From Corynebacterium lemuris (GTDB taxonomy: Bacteria > Actinomycetota > Actinomycetes > Mycobacteriales > Mycobacteriaceae): 64,000 nucleotides of DNA. A model generated the notes under the pieces. The model did no database searches, had not been told where the DNA came from, and worked only from the letters and a program-made list of their open reading frames with translations. The DNA lies in assembly GCF_024919295.1 (NCBI RefSeq), contig NZ_JANWTC010000001.1, forward strand, positions 62,001 through 126,000. The letters are read 5' to 3'. Positions within the stretch are counted from its first letter, which is position 1, and each line of letters opens with the position of its first letter. Position numbers and translations under genes: made by a program. This document shows positions 8,078 through 17,300 of this stretch, piece after piece.

Positions 8078-9190
8078 TCAGTTCACGGTAAGGGAGTTAT
8101 AACCCTGGAGCCGCAGCATGCCCAGCGGGAGGCCTGTGTCGGTGGGGTACCGGATCTGGTGGGGATCAGCCCCGACGGTCACCTGCTGACCGATGTGCTG
8201 TGACCATTCGTTCTCGGGACCGGCGGCGGTGCGTTCACCGAGGCTGACCTCCGAGATGGTCCGCGTGCGCGTATCCCTCCCCGCAGTCTGGGCAGTCACC
8301 TCCATCGGCTGATCCAGTACCAGCACCAGGTAACGGTTGGTTTCGGGTTCCCCGTTCGGGGTCGGCTGTCCCTTCATCACTTCGCTGGTGCTCTGTTCCG
8401 TGACCCGACCGGTGAACTGGTGGGCGGAGGTGTCCATCACCGGTGGTACCGGGGTGGGGGCGGCGACTGAGGGGGTGCTGCCCGTTCGGAGTGCCTCGAT
8501 CCCCTGGAGATCGGTGGATTCGTACCAGATGATGTCCTGGTGGTCGGGAAGCGGCGTTTCGAGCGTGAACTCCACCGGAGCGGACGACTGTCGCAGGGAG
8601 GTTCCCTGGAGCGAGTACAGCGTGCTGCGTCCGGTCGGTCGGAGAGAGTGGTGGTCGATCTGGTGAATGCCGGCTCCGGACTGTGAGGCCACCAGCTGGG
8701 CACGGCTGCCACCCACTCCTGCGGCCCCCTGGATGAGGACATCCGTGGACCGGACCAGTTCATCCGGGGTATCGCCGGAGGTGAACACGAGGACGGGGGA
8801 GAATTCCCTGCTGTTGACCCGCAGCAGCATCTCAGGGGAGGAATCGGATGTGGCTTCCACAATGGCGTAGGAATAGGTCCCGGTAGGGCTGTATTCCGCT
8901 GCGCTGTTGACGGGGTGGGTCGCTGGAGCAGCCAGGACCTGCTGGAAGGCATCGGCCAGTGCCGTCGTGGGGGAGTCCGCCTCAGCCGGTGCATCTTCTG
9001 CTGCGGTCACGGTGGGTTCTGCCTGCTCGGTGACGGTGGTGGTGGGGACTGCCGCCTCGGTGGAGCCGTCGCTGCCGCAACCGGTCAGCCCCAGAATCAG
9101 CCCTGAGAAAACCGGGATCGCGATGAACCGGGTGGCGGTGGTGCGGAAGAGTTTCCTTGTCGGATCCATCATATGGGCGGCAGCGTGCAT
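8078..9190 (-). CDS. Lipoprotein of unknown function
   Basis: 370 aa from the farthest ATG; starts at residue 7 or 8 (MMDPTRKLF or MDPTRKLF) are equally plausible. The signal peptide has a hydrophobic core and the lipobox GLTGC with Cys38, followed by an acidic, Thr/Ala/Pro-rich linker to about residue 80. The rest is a mixed alpha/beta globular region without a motif I recognise. The middle part (SREFSPVLVFTSGDTPDELV, HSLRPTGRSTLYSLQGTSL) has the look of an LppX/LprG-like lipoprotein or anti-sigma-like sensor, but this is not firm. The gene is convergent with the ABC operon. Function unknown. Confidence 0.75.
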   Translation of the reverse strand: MHAAAHMMDPTRKLFRTTATRFIAIPVFSGLILGLTGCGSDGSTEAAVPTTTVTEQAEPTVTAAEDAPAEADSPTTALADAFQQVLAAPATHPVNSAAEYSPTGTYSYAIVEATSDSSPEMLLRVNSREFSPVLVFTSGDTPDELVRSTDVLIQGAAGVGGSRAQLVASQSGAGIHQIDHHSLRPTGRSTLYSLQGTSLRQSSAPVEFTLETPLPDHQDIIWYESTDLQGIEALRTGSTPSVAAPTPVPPVMDTSAHQFTGRVTEQSTSEVMKGQPTPNGEPETNRYLVLVLDQPMEVTAQTAGRDTRTRTISEVSLGERTAAGPENEWSQHIGQQVTVGADPHQIRYPTDTGLPLGMLRLQGYNSLTVN

Positions 9191-9323
9191 GGGTACTCCT
9201 GAATGTTGTCGAGAGGCAACGGTGACCTGCTGTTGCCCGGAAGCTCATCCCAGACCTTAGGAGACCAGCCAGCCACTGGCCGGACAACAGGGGAACGGGT
9301 GATCGATGCGGTCCCTCCCGTTC

Positions 9324-9450
9324 TCAGCCGTTGACCTCCGAGGTCATGGCCGCCGTCCCGTTGATCCGGTCGAGACGTTCCTTCAGGTCGAGTGCGATGG
9401 GCCTGGTTACCGTAGGTGGTGAAGGGCTCCTGGAACAGTTCCTTCATCTG
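9324..9450 (-). pseudogene. Possible 3' remnant of an unidentified gene
   Basis: The minus strand has an open stretch beginning MKELFQEPFTTYGNQ. After a shift of frame it continues LDLKERLDRINGTAAMTSEV to a TGA at 9324-9326. The amphipathic ending resembles a real protein C-terminus, and the stretch lies between two intact genes without an obvious start or ribosome site. No family was recognised. It may be a decayed gene or chance coding-like sequence. Nothing else was seen in the 291 bases between 9191 and 9481. Confidence 0.3.
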
Positions 9451-9481
9451 CAGGCTGCCGGACGCCGGCGGGAACAGGCTT

Positions 9482-10039
9482 CTATCTTGTCTTTCCGACT
9501 GCCCGGCGCATGGTCGTCAGCACTAATCCCAGCGCCCGGTGGCGAGAACCGGACTCCTCAGCGAACTGTCGGCCGGCGACCAGAGTCGCCCACAGAAGGT
9601 TATCCACCCACCGGGCGGGTAGCTCGGTGTCGATGCTGCCGTCCCTGTGGCCACGGCGGACCGCCACGTCGATGGGGCTGGGGCTGTCCTTGTGCCCCTT
9701 CTCCACGGCCGCCGCGGCCAGGTCACTCTCGGTGATCAGAGGATTCTCGGCCAGCGTCAATGACAGCTCTGACTCCATCTCGAACAGGCGCTCACAGCAG
9801 GCCTGGAGCATCTCCAACCCGGTTCCCCGGGAACCGGCCGCCGCTTCGAGCGCCTCCACCAATCTGCGGGCACCTTCTCTGCGTACCTGTTCGACCAGCT
9901 GATCGCGATCAGGAAAAGATCGGTAGAGCGTGGTGCGTCCGATCCCGAGGCGGCGGGCAACAGCGGTCATCGACATGCCCGGATCTTCGGCGAGCAGCGC
10001 GATGGTGCCCTCGATGATCTTCTCCGCATTTCCAGCCAT
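9482..10039 (-). CDS. TetR-family transcriptional repressor
   Basis: 185 aa. The N-terminal TetR helix-turn-helix occupies about residues 8-50 (IIEGTIALLAEDPGMSMTAVARRLGIGRTTLYRSFPDRDQL). The remaining helical part is the ligand and dimer domain. The gene is divergent from the amidohydrolase gene, with 98 bases between the start codons and an operator-like palindrome in that gap. It therefore probably represses the amidohydrolase gene, and perhaps itself. The inducer is unknown. Confidence 0.9.
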   Translation of the reverse strand: MAGNAEKIIEGTIALLAEDPGMSMTAVARRLGIGRTTLYRSFPDRDQLVEQVRREGARRLVEALEAAAGSRGTGLEMLQACCERLFEMESELSLTLAENPLITESDLAAAAVEKGHKDSPSPIDVAVRRGHRDGSIDTELPARWVDNLLWATLVAGRQFAEESGSRHRALGLVLTTMRRAVGKTR

Positions 10040-10079
10040 TATTGACCCCTTCCACCCTGGAACACTGATGACCCAGAAT

Positions 10080-10095
10080 GGTACACTTGTGTCCC
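10080..10095. promoter_or_regulatory. Candidate TetR operator between 9482 and 10138 genes
   Basis: GGTACACTTGTGTCCC is an imperfect palindrome (half-sites GGTACACT and GGGACACA). It lies in the divergent intergenic region about 40 bases from each start codon. Position and symmetry fit an operator for the adjacent TetR protein. A related half-site, GGAACACTG, occurs about 20 bases away. Confidence 0.5.
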
Positions 10096-10137
10096 GCAGC
10101 GGAACGTATCGCTTCTAAAGAAGAGAGTATTCCCGCC

Positions 10138-11448
10138 ATGAAAAAGAACATCCTCTTCCGCACCGTTCTGATCGCCCTCGGCGTCATCGTCGCGCTCGTC
10201 GCCGCATTCCTCATCTGGTACGAGACGACCAGCTACCGCCCGGGGGACACTGATCCTTCCCCCACTCTCCTCACCGGTGCGACGGTGCTGACCGGTCCGG
10301 AGCTCACCCCGGTCGGGAACATCGACGTCCTGGTCGAGGACGGGCGGATCACCGGCGTCGGCCCCGATCTGGTCGGCGTCGCGCCTGCGGAAGTCGAGAT
10401 CCGCGACCTCTCAGGCATGACCCTGCTGCCCGGACTGATTGACCTGCATGTCCATCTCGGCCGGGAAATAGAAAGCGGTGCGGAGCCGTTTGGCGCCCTG
10501 GATATGCCGGGGCTGATCGCCCACTACTTCCGCTACCTGCCTGAGGCGCGTCGCGACCTGCTGGCCGCCGGGGTCACCACCGTGCGCGATCTGGGCAACG
10601 ACACCCCCTTCATCTTCGAGCTGCGCGATGGCATTGCCGATGGCTCGCTGGAGGGGCCGCGGGTGTTCACCGCCGGCGCGCTGTTCACCACCGTCGGCGG
10701 CCACCCCGTCCAGACCATTTTTGGCGGTGATCTCGAGGCTTCGCGGTCCCTGACTCCGGCCACGCCAGAACAGGCCCGTCAGGAGGTGCGCCGTCTGGTC
10801 GAGGACGGGGCAGACCTGATCAAGGTCGTGCAGGAACGCGGTTTCGAGAGCATGCCCCTCGACCCGATCCCGGAGGATGTCCTGGCCGCCATCGTCGACG
10901 AGGCGCATACCCTGGGGTTGCCCATCGTCGCGCACTGGGGCCGTCTGGACGATCTCGCCGAGGTACGCGCTGCGGGCGTCGATGAGCTGGTGCACCTGGA
11001 GTCCCGTGACCTGATGGACGGCTGGCCCCCGGAACTGCTGGCGGAGGTGGTCGACAGTGGCATCCCGGTGACCCCGTCGATGATCGTCGCGGCGGAGAAT
11101 GGTCCGCCCGAACTCAGAAGGCAGATGATCCGGCAGTCCACGGAGTTCCATGATGCCGGCGGCACTCTCCTGGCCGGCAGCGATGCCGGGATGCCTGGCG
11201 TCGGCTTCGGTACTGGGCTACAGCGTGAGCTGGCATTGCTGGTTGAGGCCGGACTCAGTCCGACGGAGGCACTCCAGGCGGCCACCTCAGCGGCGGCCCG
11301 CCAGTTGGAGATGCCTGAACTCGGCGAGATCAGCGAGGGTGCGGTCGCCGACCTGGTGGCCGTCAAGGGCAGTCCACACGAGGAAATCACCGAGATCACG
11401 GAGGTCCGGCTGGTGCTTCGCGACGGTCGCGTGGTCTTCGCCGGGTGA
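10138..11448 (+). CDS. Membrane-anchored metal-dependent amidohydrolase
   Basis: 436 aa from the ATG at 10138 (MKKNILFRTV), preceded by AAGAGAG; an ATG at 10078 would prepend 20 residues of unconvincing sequence. Residues 5-27 form one transmembrane or signal-anchor helix, so the enzyme domain is probably outside the membrane. The domain is an imidazolonepropionase/prolidase-like amidohydrolase (COG1228 type): metal ligands HVH at 104-106, a conserved lysine region DLIKVV, VAHWG, and GSDAGMPG with the metal-binding Asp. The C-terminus closes the composite beta domain (GAVADLVAVKGSPHEEI). It is probably a hydrolase of cyclic amide, peptide or ester bonds; the substrate is unknown. The divergent TetR gene is the likely regulator. 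Confidence 0.85.
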   Translation: MKKNILFRTVLIALGVIVALVAAFLIWYETTSYRPGDTDPSPTLLTGATVLTGPELTPVGNIDVLVEDGRITGVGPDLVGVAPAEVEIRDLSGMTLLPGLIDLHVHLGREIESGAEPFGALDMPGLIAHYFRYLPEARRDLLAAGVTTVRDLGNDTPFIFELRDGIADGSLEGPRVFTAGALFTTVGGHPVQTIFGGDLEASRSLTPATPEQARQEVRRLVEDGADLIKVVQERGFESMPLDPIPEDVLAAIVDEAHTLGLPIVAHWGRLDDLAEVRAAGVDELVHLESRDLMDGWPPELLAEVVDSGIPVTPSMIVAAENGPPELRRQMIRQSTEFHDAGGTLLAGSDAGMPGVGFGTGLQRELALLVEAGLSPTEALQAATSAAARQLEMPELGEISEGAVADLVAVKGSPHEEITEITEVRLVLRDGRVVFAG

Positions 11449-11523
11449 CATCTCCAGTGACGGAGCGGTCAGGAAAGAATGGCCCCGGTGGCCACCCCGG
11501 AGACGGGCTGCGATGATCGGGCC

Positions 11524-11967
11524 ATGAGAACCCATCCAGCCTTCCTGACGGCCGCCGTTGCGGGGCTATTCCAGGGTGCTGCCAGCGTTTACTGGGGCCT
11601 GGGCGGGAAATGGCTGCTGGAGACCGTCGGTGAGCAGGTCACCGGCCAACTTGAGGGCCTGGGATGGGCGGTAATCACTGTCGGTGCAGTCAAGATCGTA
11701 TTCGCGTTGAGTCCTCTGCTTGTCGACGGTCACTGGTGGCGGGTCCTCTACTGGCTCGGGGCAGCGGTGCTGATGCTCTGGGGTGGGGTCAATACCGTGG
11801 TGATCAATCTGGTTCTGGCCGGTGTCCTGCCCCGCGGTGAGAATTACGACCACGTCGCGATGATCGGCCACGGTTGGTTGTGGGACCCGCTGTTCCTCCT
11901 GTGGGGGCTGGCGCTGGCCGTGGGACTGTCGGCGACCCGCCAGGGACAGACCCGCCACCAGCTGTAG
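11524..11967 (+). CDS. DUF3995 family membrane protein
   Basis: 147 aa from the ATG at 11524 (MRTHPAFLTAAVAGL). Four hydrophobic segments are visible: about residues 5-22, 45-65, 75-100 and 120-138. The pattern ASVYWGLGGKWLLETVG followed by GWAVITVGAVKIVFAL and the C-terminal HGWLWDPLFLLWGLAL is the DUF3995 signature. Function is not established for the family. It lies 75 bases after the amidohydrolase gene and may share its transcript. Confidence 0.75.
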   Translation: MRTHPAFLTAAVAGLFQGAASVYWGLGGKWLLETVGEQVTGQLEGLGWAVITVGAVKIVFALSPLLVDGHWWRVLYWLGAAVLMLWGGVNTVVINLVLAGVLPRGENYDHVAMIGHGWLWDPLFLLWGLALAVGLSATRQGQTRHQL

Positions 11968-12133
11968 TCGAGAAATTCCCGTCCAGGATGTTGGCCACTT
12001 GCCAGGGGAGGGTGATCGGCCCCGCGGAATGCTGGATCACTAAGTCGGTTGTCGATTGCTCAGGCTGGTGCTCCAGGAGGGCATTGAGTCGAGGTGGCAC
12101 TTCGCGGGCAGCTGCTTTCACGCGGACTAAAAA

Positions 12134-12160
12134 ATAAACATACTGAACCCATATGTTTAT
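12134..12160. repeat. Perfect 9-base AT-rich inverted repeat
   Basis: ATAAACATA (12134-12142) and TATGTTTAT (12152-12160) are exact reverse complements around a 9-base spacer. This fits an operator for a dimeric regulator or a promoter element of the downstream Wadjet operon. It is 27 bases before the parS-like site. Confidence 0.55.
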
Positions 12161-12187
12161 GATGGCGGCATCTGTGGACGCGCTCCA

Positions 12188-12203
12188 TGTTTCACGTGAA
12201 ACC
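12188..12203. promoter_or_regulatory. parS-like ParB binding site
   Basis: TGTTTCACGTGAAACC matches the bacterial parS consensus TGTTTCACGTGAAACA at 15 of 16 bases; the central 14 bases (12189-12202) are a perfect palindrome. Chromosomal parS sites nucleate ParB and load SMC, usually near the origin. This one lies 79 bases before jetA, which encodes a subunit of an SMC-like defence complex. Confidence 0.8.
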
Positions 12204-12282
12204 CCGCAGCTGACCGCGGCGGGGGAAGGGCGTCGATAAGCACCCGGCGAGGGCGCAGCACTTTTCTGGAATAGTCACTGGC

Positions 12283-13755
12283 ATGAGTCTGGTCTCCCAT
12301 GCATTGGGTTTTGCCCGCTTCCGGCGGGAATCGCCGGTGATGGCGCTGTTGCGCAGCGAGAACCTGCCGGTGGTGCTGGCGGTGGTCGCGCAGTATTTCC
12401 CGCAGGGGGCGCTGGCACGGCCGGCCCATGAGATCTACACACTGCTGGATGAGGGGTTGCGCCAGCTGCGCGGTGAGAGTTTCAGTCTGCCGAAAGGTCC
12501 GCAGGACTATGTCGGCGACTGGGTGCGCAGTGGTTGGCTGGTGCGCCGCCCCGGTACCTCGCGAACCGGTGAGACCCTGGAGCCGAGCGAGGATGTGCTG
12601 GCGGTGCTCGATGCCCTGCAGCGCTGGGACAGTCCGCACCGTTCAGTCTCGGCCTCCCGGATTGAATCGCTCTCGCAGGCGCTGCAGACCCTGGCGCGGG
12701 AATCCGACCCGGATGTGGGTAAGCGACTCGGCGAGCTGGAGCGCCAACGCGAGGAGATCGGGCACCTCATCGAGGCGACCCACCGCGGTGAATTCGAGGT
12801 GCTGTCCACCGCGCAGATCACGGAACGGATGGCGGACATCCTGGACCTGGCGTCTGCCATTCCCGCTGACTTCGCCCGCGTGCGTCACGAGCTCGGGGAC
12901 CTCAACCGTCAGCTGCGCCGGCAGCTGCTCGACCCGGAGGATTCCCGCGGGGACGTCCTCGAGGAGATTTTCCGCGGCGTGGATCTGATCGGCGATTCGG
13001 ATGCCGGCCGCAGTTTCAACAGCTTCTTTGAGGTGCTGCTCGACCGGGAACGTTCCGCGCTCATCGACAAGTGGATCGCCGAGGTGCTGGGTCGGGAGAA
13101 TACCGGGGAGGTGCCGGAGCATCTCCGCGTCGGCCTGTACCGGCTCTTCCGCGACATGGAGGAGGCCAGCTACGAGGTCAGCCAGGAGATGACCGGTCTG
13201 GCGCGCAGCCTGCGCCACTACGTCACCACCGAGGAATTCGCGGAGAACCGCCGGATGGTGCAGCTCCTGCGCGCCACCCGGCACGCCGCATCCGAGGCCG
13301 CCCAGGAGGGCTCTGTCAGCGCGCTCAACCAGATGGAGACCCCGCTGGTGCGCATCGGCATGCAGCTGCGTTCCGTGGCGGCGCTGCGCCTGCGCAACCC
13401 CGGGGAGGAACGCGTCGAGGGCACTCCCACGCAGGTCGAGGAAGTGGAACTGGACGCCGGGGTCCTCATGGAGCAGATCCGGGCCAGCGAGATCGACTTC
13501 GAGGAACTCGAGGAGGCCGTCGCCACAGCCCTGGCGCAGCAGCCCAGCGTCACCATCGCCAAGGTCCTGGAACTCAGCCCGGCGACCCAGGGCCTGGCCA
13601 GCGTGGTGGGCCTGCTGTATCTGGCCATGACCCGCGGTGTGTCCACCGGCAAACCGCAGACCGTGCAGTGGGAGGATGATGGCGGAGCCCGCCGCGCGAA
13701 GATCAGCGGCTGGCAGTTCCACCGCGGCACGGAAGAGGAGAACACACAAGCATGA
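12283..13755 (+). CDS. jetA: Wadjet defence protein JetA (DUF3375; MksF/MukF-like)
   Basis: 490 aa. The N-terminal winged-helix-like region (RFRRESPVMALLRSENLPVVLAVVAQYFP) and the long helical body with repeated Glu/Arg-rich helices match DUF3375, the kleisin-type subunit of Wadjet type I. With JetB and JetC it forms an SMC-like complex that recognises and extrudes small circular DNA for cleavage by JetD, which restricts plasmids. The corynebacterial homologues are known as MksF/B/E/G. It is first in the operon, and its 3' end overlaps jetB by 4 bases. No strong Shine-Dalgarno was seen before the ATG. Confidence 0.93.
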   Translation: MSLVSHALGFARFRRESPVMALLRSENLPVVLAVVAQYFPQGALARPAHEIYTLLDEGLRQLRGESFSLPKGPQDYVGDWVRSGWLVRRPGTSRTGETLEPSEDVLAVLDALQRWDSPHRSVSASRIESLSQALQTLARESDPDVGKRLGELERQREEIGHLIEATHRGEFEVLSTAQITERMADILDLASAIPADFARVRHELGDLNRQLRRQLLDPEDSRGDVLEEIFRGVDLIGDSDAGRSFNSFFEVLLDRERSALIDKWIAEVLGRENTGEVPEHLRVGLYRLFRDMEEASYEVSQEMTGLARSLRHYVTTEEFAENRRMVQLLRATRHAASEAAQEGSVSALNQMETPLVRIGMQLRSVAALRLRNPGEERVEGTPTQVEEVELDAGVLMEQIRASEIDFEELEEAVATALAQQPSVTIAKVLELSPATQGLASVVGLLYLAMTRGVSTGKPQTVQWEDDGGARRAKISGWQFHRGTEEENTQA

Positions 13756-14390
13756 GCACCCCGATGTGGCCGGGGGACACCGGCACCCTGTCCTACCATT
13801 CCCGGCGTGCCCTGGTGCAGCTGCTCAAGGGGCCGATGCTCACGGCCCAGAACCACCCGCAGGTGTGGCAGGCCATCGTCAGTGATGAGGAGGCGTTGCG
13901 TTCCTGCCTGCACAACGTCTTCCTCGACCTTGTGCTCGACGAGGACGCCGGCATCGCTTTCTCCCGGGCCGCGGCCGGCGGACAGGACGTGGACCCCGGC
14001 GACGGGAAACAGGAACCGATGCCGAAGGTGCTGCGCACCGAATCACTCAGCCACACGGACACCCTGATCATCCTGCACCTGCGCCAGGAACTGGCCCTGG
14101 CGGCGCCGGGGGAGCGGGTGATCGTGGACCGCGGGGAGCTGCGTGATCAGGTGCTGCTCTACCGGGTGGACACCGAGCGCGATGAGACGAAACTGGGCAA
14201 GCGTTTCGACGCCGCCTTCCGCCGCATGGGGGAGTACTCGCTGGTCCACCCCACGGAGACCGAGGGGCGTTTCGAGGTCTCACCCGCGCTGCGCCAGATC
14301 TTCGACGCCGCCACCGTCGAGGGCGTGCGGGCGGAATACGAGCGCTACCGCAGCGCCGACAGCGACAGAGACACCGAGGAGCAGCAGTGA
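13752..14390 (+). CDS. jetB: Wadjet defence protein JetB (DUF4194; MksE/MukE-like)
   Basis: 212 aa with an ATG inside the overlap with the jetA stop. It is a tandem winged-helix protein of the DUF4194 type: HSRRALVQLLKGPMLTAQNH at the start, SHTDTLIILHLRQELALA in the middle, and a LGKRFDAAFRRMGEYSLV segment near residues 155-175. It is the KITE-like subunit bridging JetA and JetC. The 3' end overlaps jetC by 4 bases, which suggests coupled, stoichiometric translation. Confidence 0.93.
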   Translation: MSTPMWPGDTGTLSYHSRRALVQLLKGPMLTAQNHPQVWQAIVSDEEALRSCLHNVFLDLVLDEDAGIAFSRAAAGGQDVDPGDGKQEPMPKVLRTESLSHTDTLIILHLRQELALAAPGERVIVDRGELRDQVLLYRVDTERDETKLGKRFDAAFRRMGEYSLVHPTETEGRFEVSPALRQIFDAATVEGVRAEYERYRSADSDRDTEEQQ

Positions 14391-17300
14391 GCATCCACCC
14401 CGGCCAGTTCCGCCTCTCCCGGATCCAGCTGATCAACTGGGGCACCTTCGAGGGCAGCGTCGACATCCCCGTCGCCCGGGAGGGCTTCCTCATCACCGGT
14501 GGTTCCGGTTCGGGCAAGTCCACGCTCATCGACGCCATCACTGCCGTCCTCCTGCCCGGCGACCGGGTGCGTTTCAACGCCGCCGCCCAGGCGAACACCC
14601 CGCGCGGCAAGGGCCGCAACCTCGTCTCCTACATCCGGGGAGCCTGGCGCTCACGGGAGGACCACGCCTCCGGCACGGTGGTGGCCACCTACCTGCGGCC
14701 CAAGGCCACCTACTCGGTGGTCGGCCTGACCTACGACGACAGCGACGGTACCGCCCACACCCTGGTGGCCATGTTATACCTGAAGTCCGGGCACAACTCC
14801 CCGGCGGATGTGGCGCGTTTCTACGGACTCATCCCCGGTGACCACACGGTCTTCAGCCTGGTGGAGCACCTGGGCAGCGGCATCGACAAACGCCGGATCA
14901 AGGCGGCCCATAAGCAGGCCACCTTCTCCGAGAACCACTCCGTCTTCGCGGGGAAATTCCGGCAGCGCCTGGGCATCGCCAGCGAGGAAGCCCAGTACCT
15001 GCTCCACCGTGCGCAGTCCGCCAAGGACCTGCAGAGCCTGGACGACCTCTTCCGTGACTACATGCTGGAAGAACCCGCCACCTTCGGCTTTGCGGACACG
15101 GCGGTCGAGCAGTTCCGCGACCTGGAGGGCGCCTACGAGAAGGTCGAGGACATCAAGGCGCAGGTGGCGGCCCTGGAACCGCTGGTGGGGCTGCAGCGGA
15201 GGAAGGAGGAGGCGTCGACAAGCAGGGCGCACGCGCTGACGCTGAAGCAGGCTCTGCCAGCGGTGGGCAACCGCATCAAACGCGGCGAGCAGGAGGCGCT
15301 GGTCCGCCGCTACACCGTGGAACACGATGAGGCGGCCTCCCGGTTGGAGTCCGCGGAGCAGCGGCGCACCCACGCCGAGGAGATGGAACGCATCGCCCGC
15401 AACGCGGTGGAGCAGACCCTCGGAGCGAAACACGGTGAGCTGAGCGCACGCCTCGATGCCGCGGCCGAGCGCCTGGACCGCGCCGAGGCGAACCGCGCGG
15501 AACTCGCGGCCGCTGTCGAAGGAATCGGGGGTGTGCCCCCGGAGGTGGCCGAGGATTTCCTGGTGCTGGGCAATGACGCCCGCGTGATCACCGCTGAACA
15601 CGCAGCCGCCCGAACCGCCCTGGACACCGTCAGCGAGGAGGCCGTCGCCGCCCGCACCCGCGCCACCGATGAACACGAGGCTGCGGAGCGGGAACTCAAC
15701 GCGCTCAGCCGCGGCAGCAGCAACATCGACTCCCGCCTGCTGGAGGTCCGCGAGCGGATGTGCCACGACCTGGGACTGAACACCCGGGACGTGCCCTTCG
15801 CCGGTGAACTCATCGACCCTGTGGATGCGGAATGGGAACCGGTGGTCCAGCGCCTGCTCGGTGGCCTGGCCGCCACACTGCTCGTCCAGGACGAGGCCCT
15901 CCCGCGCATCCGCGACTGGATCGACGCCGAACACCTGGGCACCCGCCTGGTGGTCAACGGCGTGCGCACCACAGACGACCATTCCTCCCGGCGGGTGGCG
16001 CACAACGCCCTGCCCCGGAAGGTTGAGGTCATCGACTCGCCCTTCCAGGCCTGGTTGCAGGCGGAACTGGGTCGGCGCCACAACATCCTCTGCGTGGACA
16101 GCCCGGCCGACTTCGCGGACCTGCGCCCCCAGGATGATGCGGTGACCCTGCGCGGTCTGCGCCGGTACGCCCGACGCACGGGCGATGCCACCGAGCGCCT
16201 GGAGAAGGACGACCGCCGTCGCCTCGGGGACCGATCCACCTACCGCCTCGGCTCCACCAACCACGAGAAGATCGAGCTGCTGCGCCAGCAGGTCCGGCAG
16301 GCGGCAGGGAAAATGCAGTCCGCCGTCCACCGGCAGCAGGAGGCCAAGGCGCGGATCGATGTCCTGGATAAGGAACTGCGCGCCGCGGAGCTGATCCTGC
16401 GCACCTCCTGGGCCCAGGTGGACACCGCCACCGTGCGGCAGGCCCTGGCGGACCTGGACCAGGCCCTGCAGGAGCTGCAGACCACCCCGGAGGCCGCGGA
16501 ACTCAGCGCACGTCTTGAGGCTGCGACGACGGAACTGGCAGCGGCCCGGGAACAGTGGAACCAGGCGCACCGCGACGAATCCGTTGCCGCGAACCAGCAG
16601 GCCTCCGCCCTGCAGGAACTCGAGCGCCTGCGGAAGATCCCGACGACCGAGGTCGAGGAGGCAGTCGCCCGCGAGGTGGAGAAGCGGCTCGCCGAAACCA
16701 CCCGCCGCATCCACGCCGGCAACGTCGACGAGCGCACCAACGCGCTGCGGGAGGAACTCGACGCGGAGATCGACACCTTCAACACCACCCTCAGCCGCAC
16801 TGACACCCAGATCACCTCCACCTTGAGCGGCTACCTGCAGAAATGGCCCGCCGAGCAGGCCGACATCCTGCCCCAGCCCGAGTACATCGGCGAGGCCCTC
16901 AACCGCCTCGGGGCCCTGCGTGGAGACCGCCTGGCGGAATTCACCGCCCGCTTCCTCGGCCTGATGAACGACATGTCCACCCGCAACCTCGGCCAGATCG
17001 CCCGGGCCCTGCGCAACGCGCGCCGGGAGATCGAGGAACGCATCGACCCGATCAACCACTCCCTGGAACGCTCCGAGTTCAACACCGACCGTTTCCTGCA
17101 CATCCAGGTCCGCGACCGGCGCGGAGAGGTGGTCCAGGACTTCCAGCGCGACCTCGACGAGGCCGTCAGTGGTGGCCTGGGCACGGACGATGAGAAGCAG
17201 GCCTTCGCCCGCTACCAGGTCATCGCCGCGCTCATCCGGCGCCTGGGCTCGCAGGATTCCGCGGATGTCCGTTGGCGGAAGCTGGTGCTGGACACCCGCC

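Larger units (their letters stand above)
11968..12282. other. 315-base intergenic region upstream of the Wadjet operon
   Basis: No coding frame in this stretch looks real. It holds an AT-rich inverted repeat (12134-12160) and a parS-like palindrome (12188-12203), both listed separately. The A/T-rich block at 12127-12160 stands out from the GC-rich surroundings and is the most likely promoter area for jetA. Confidence 0.6.
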
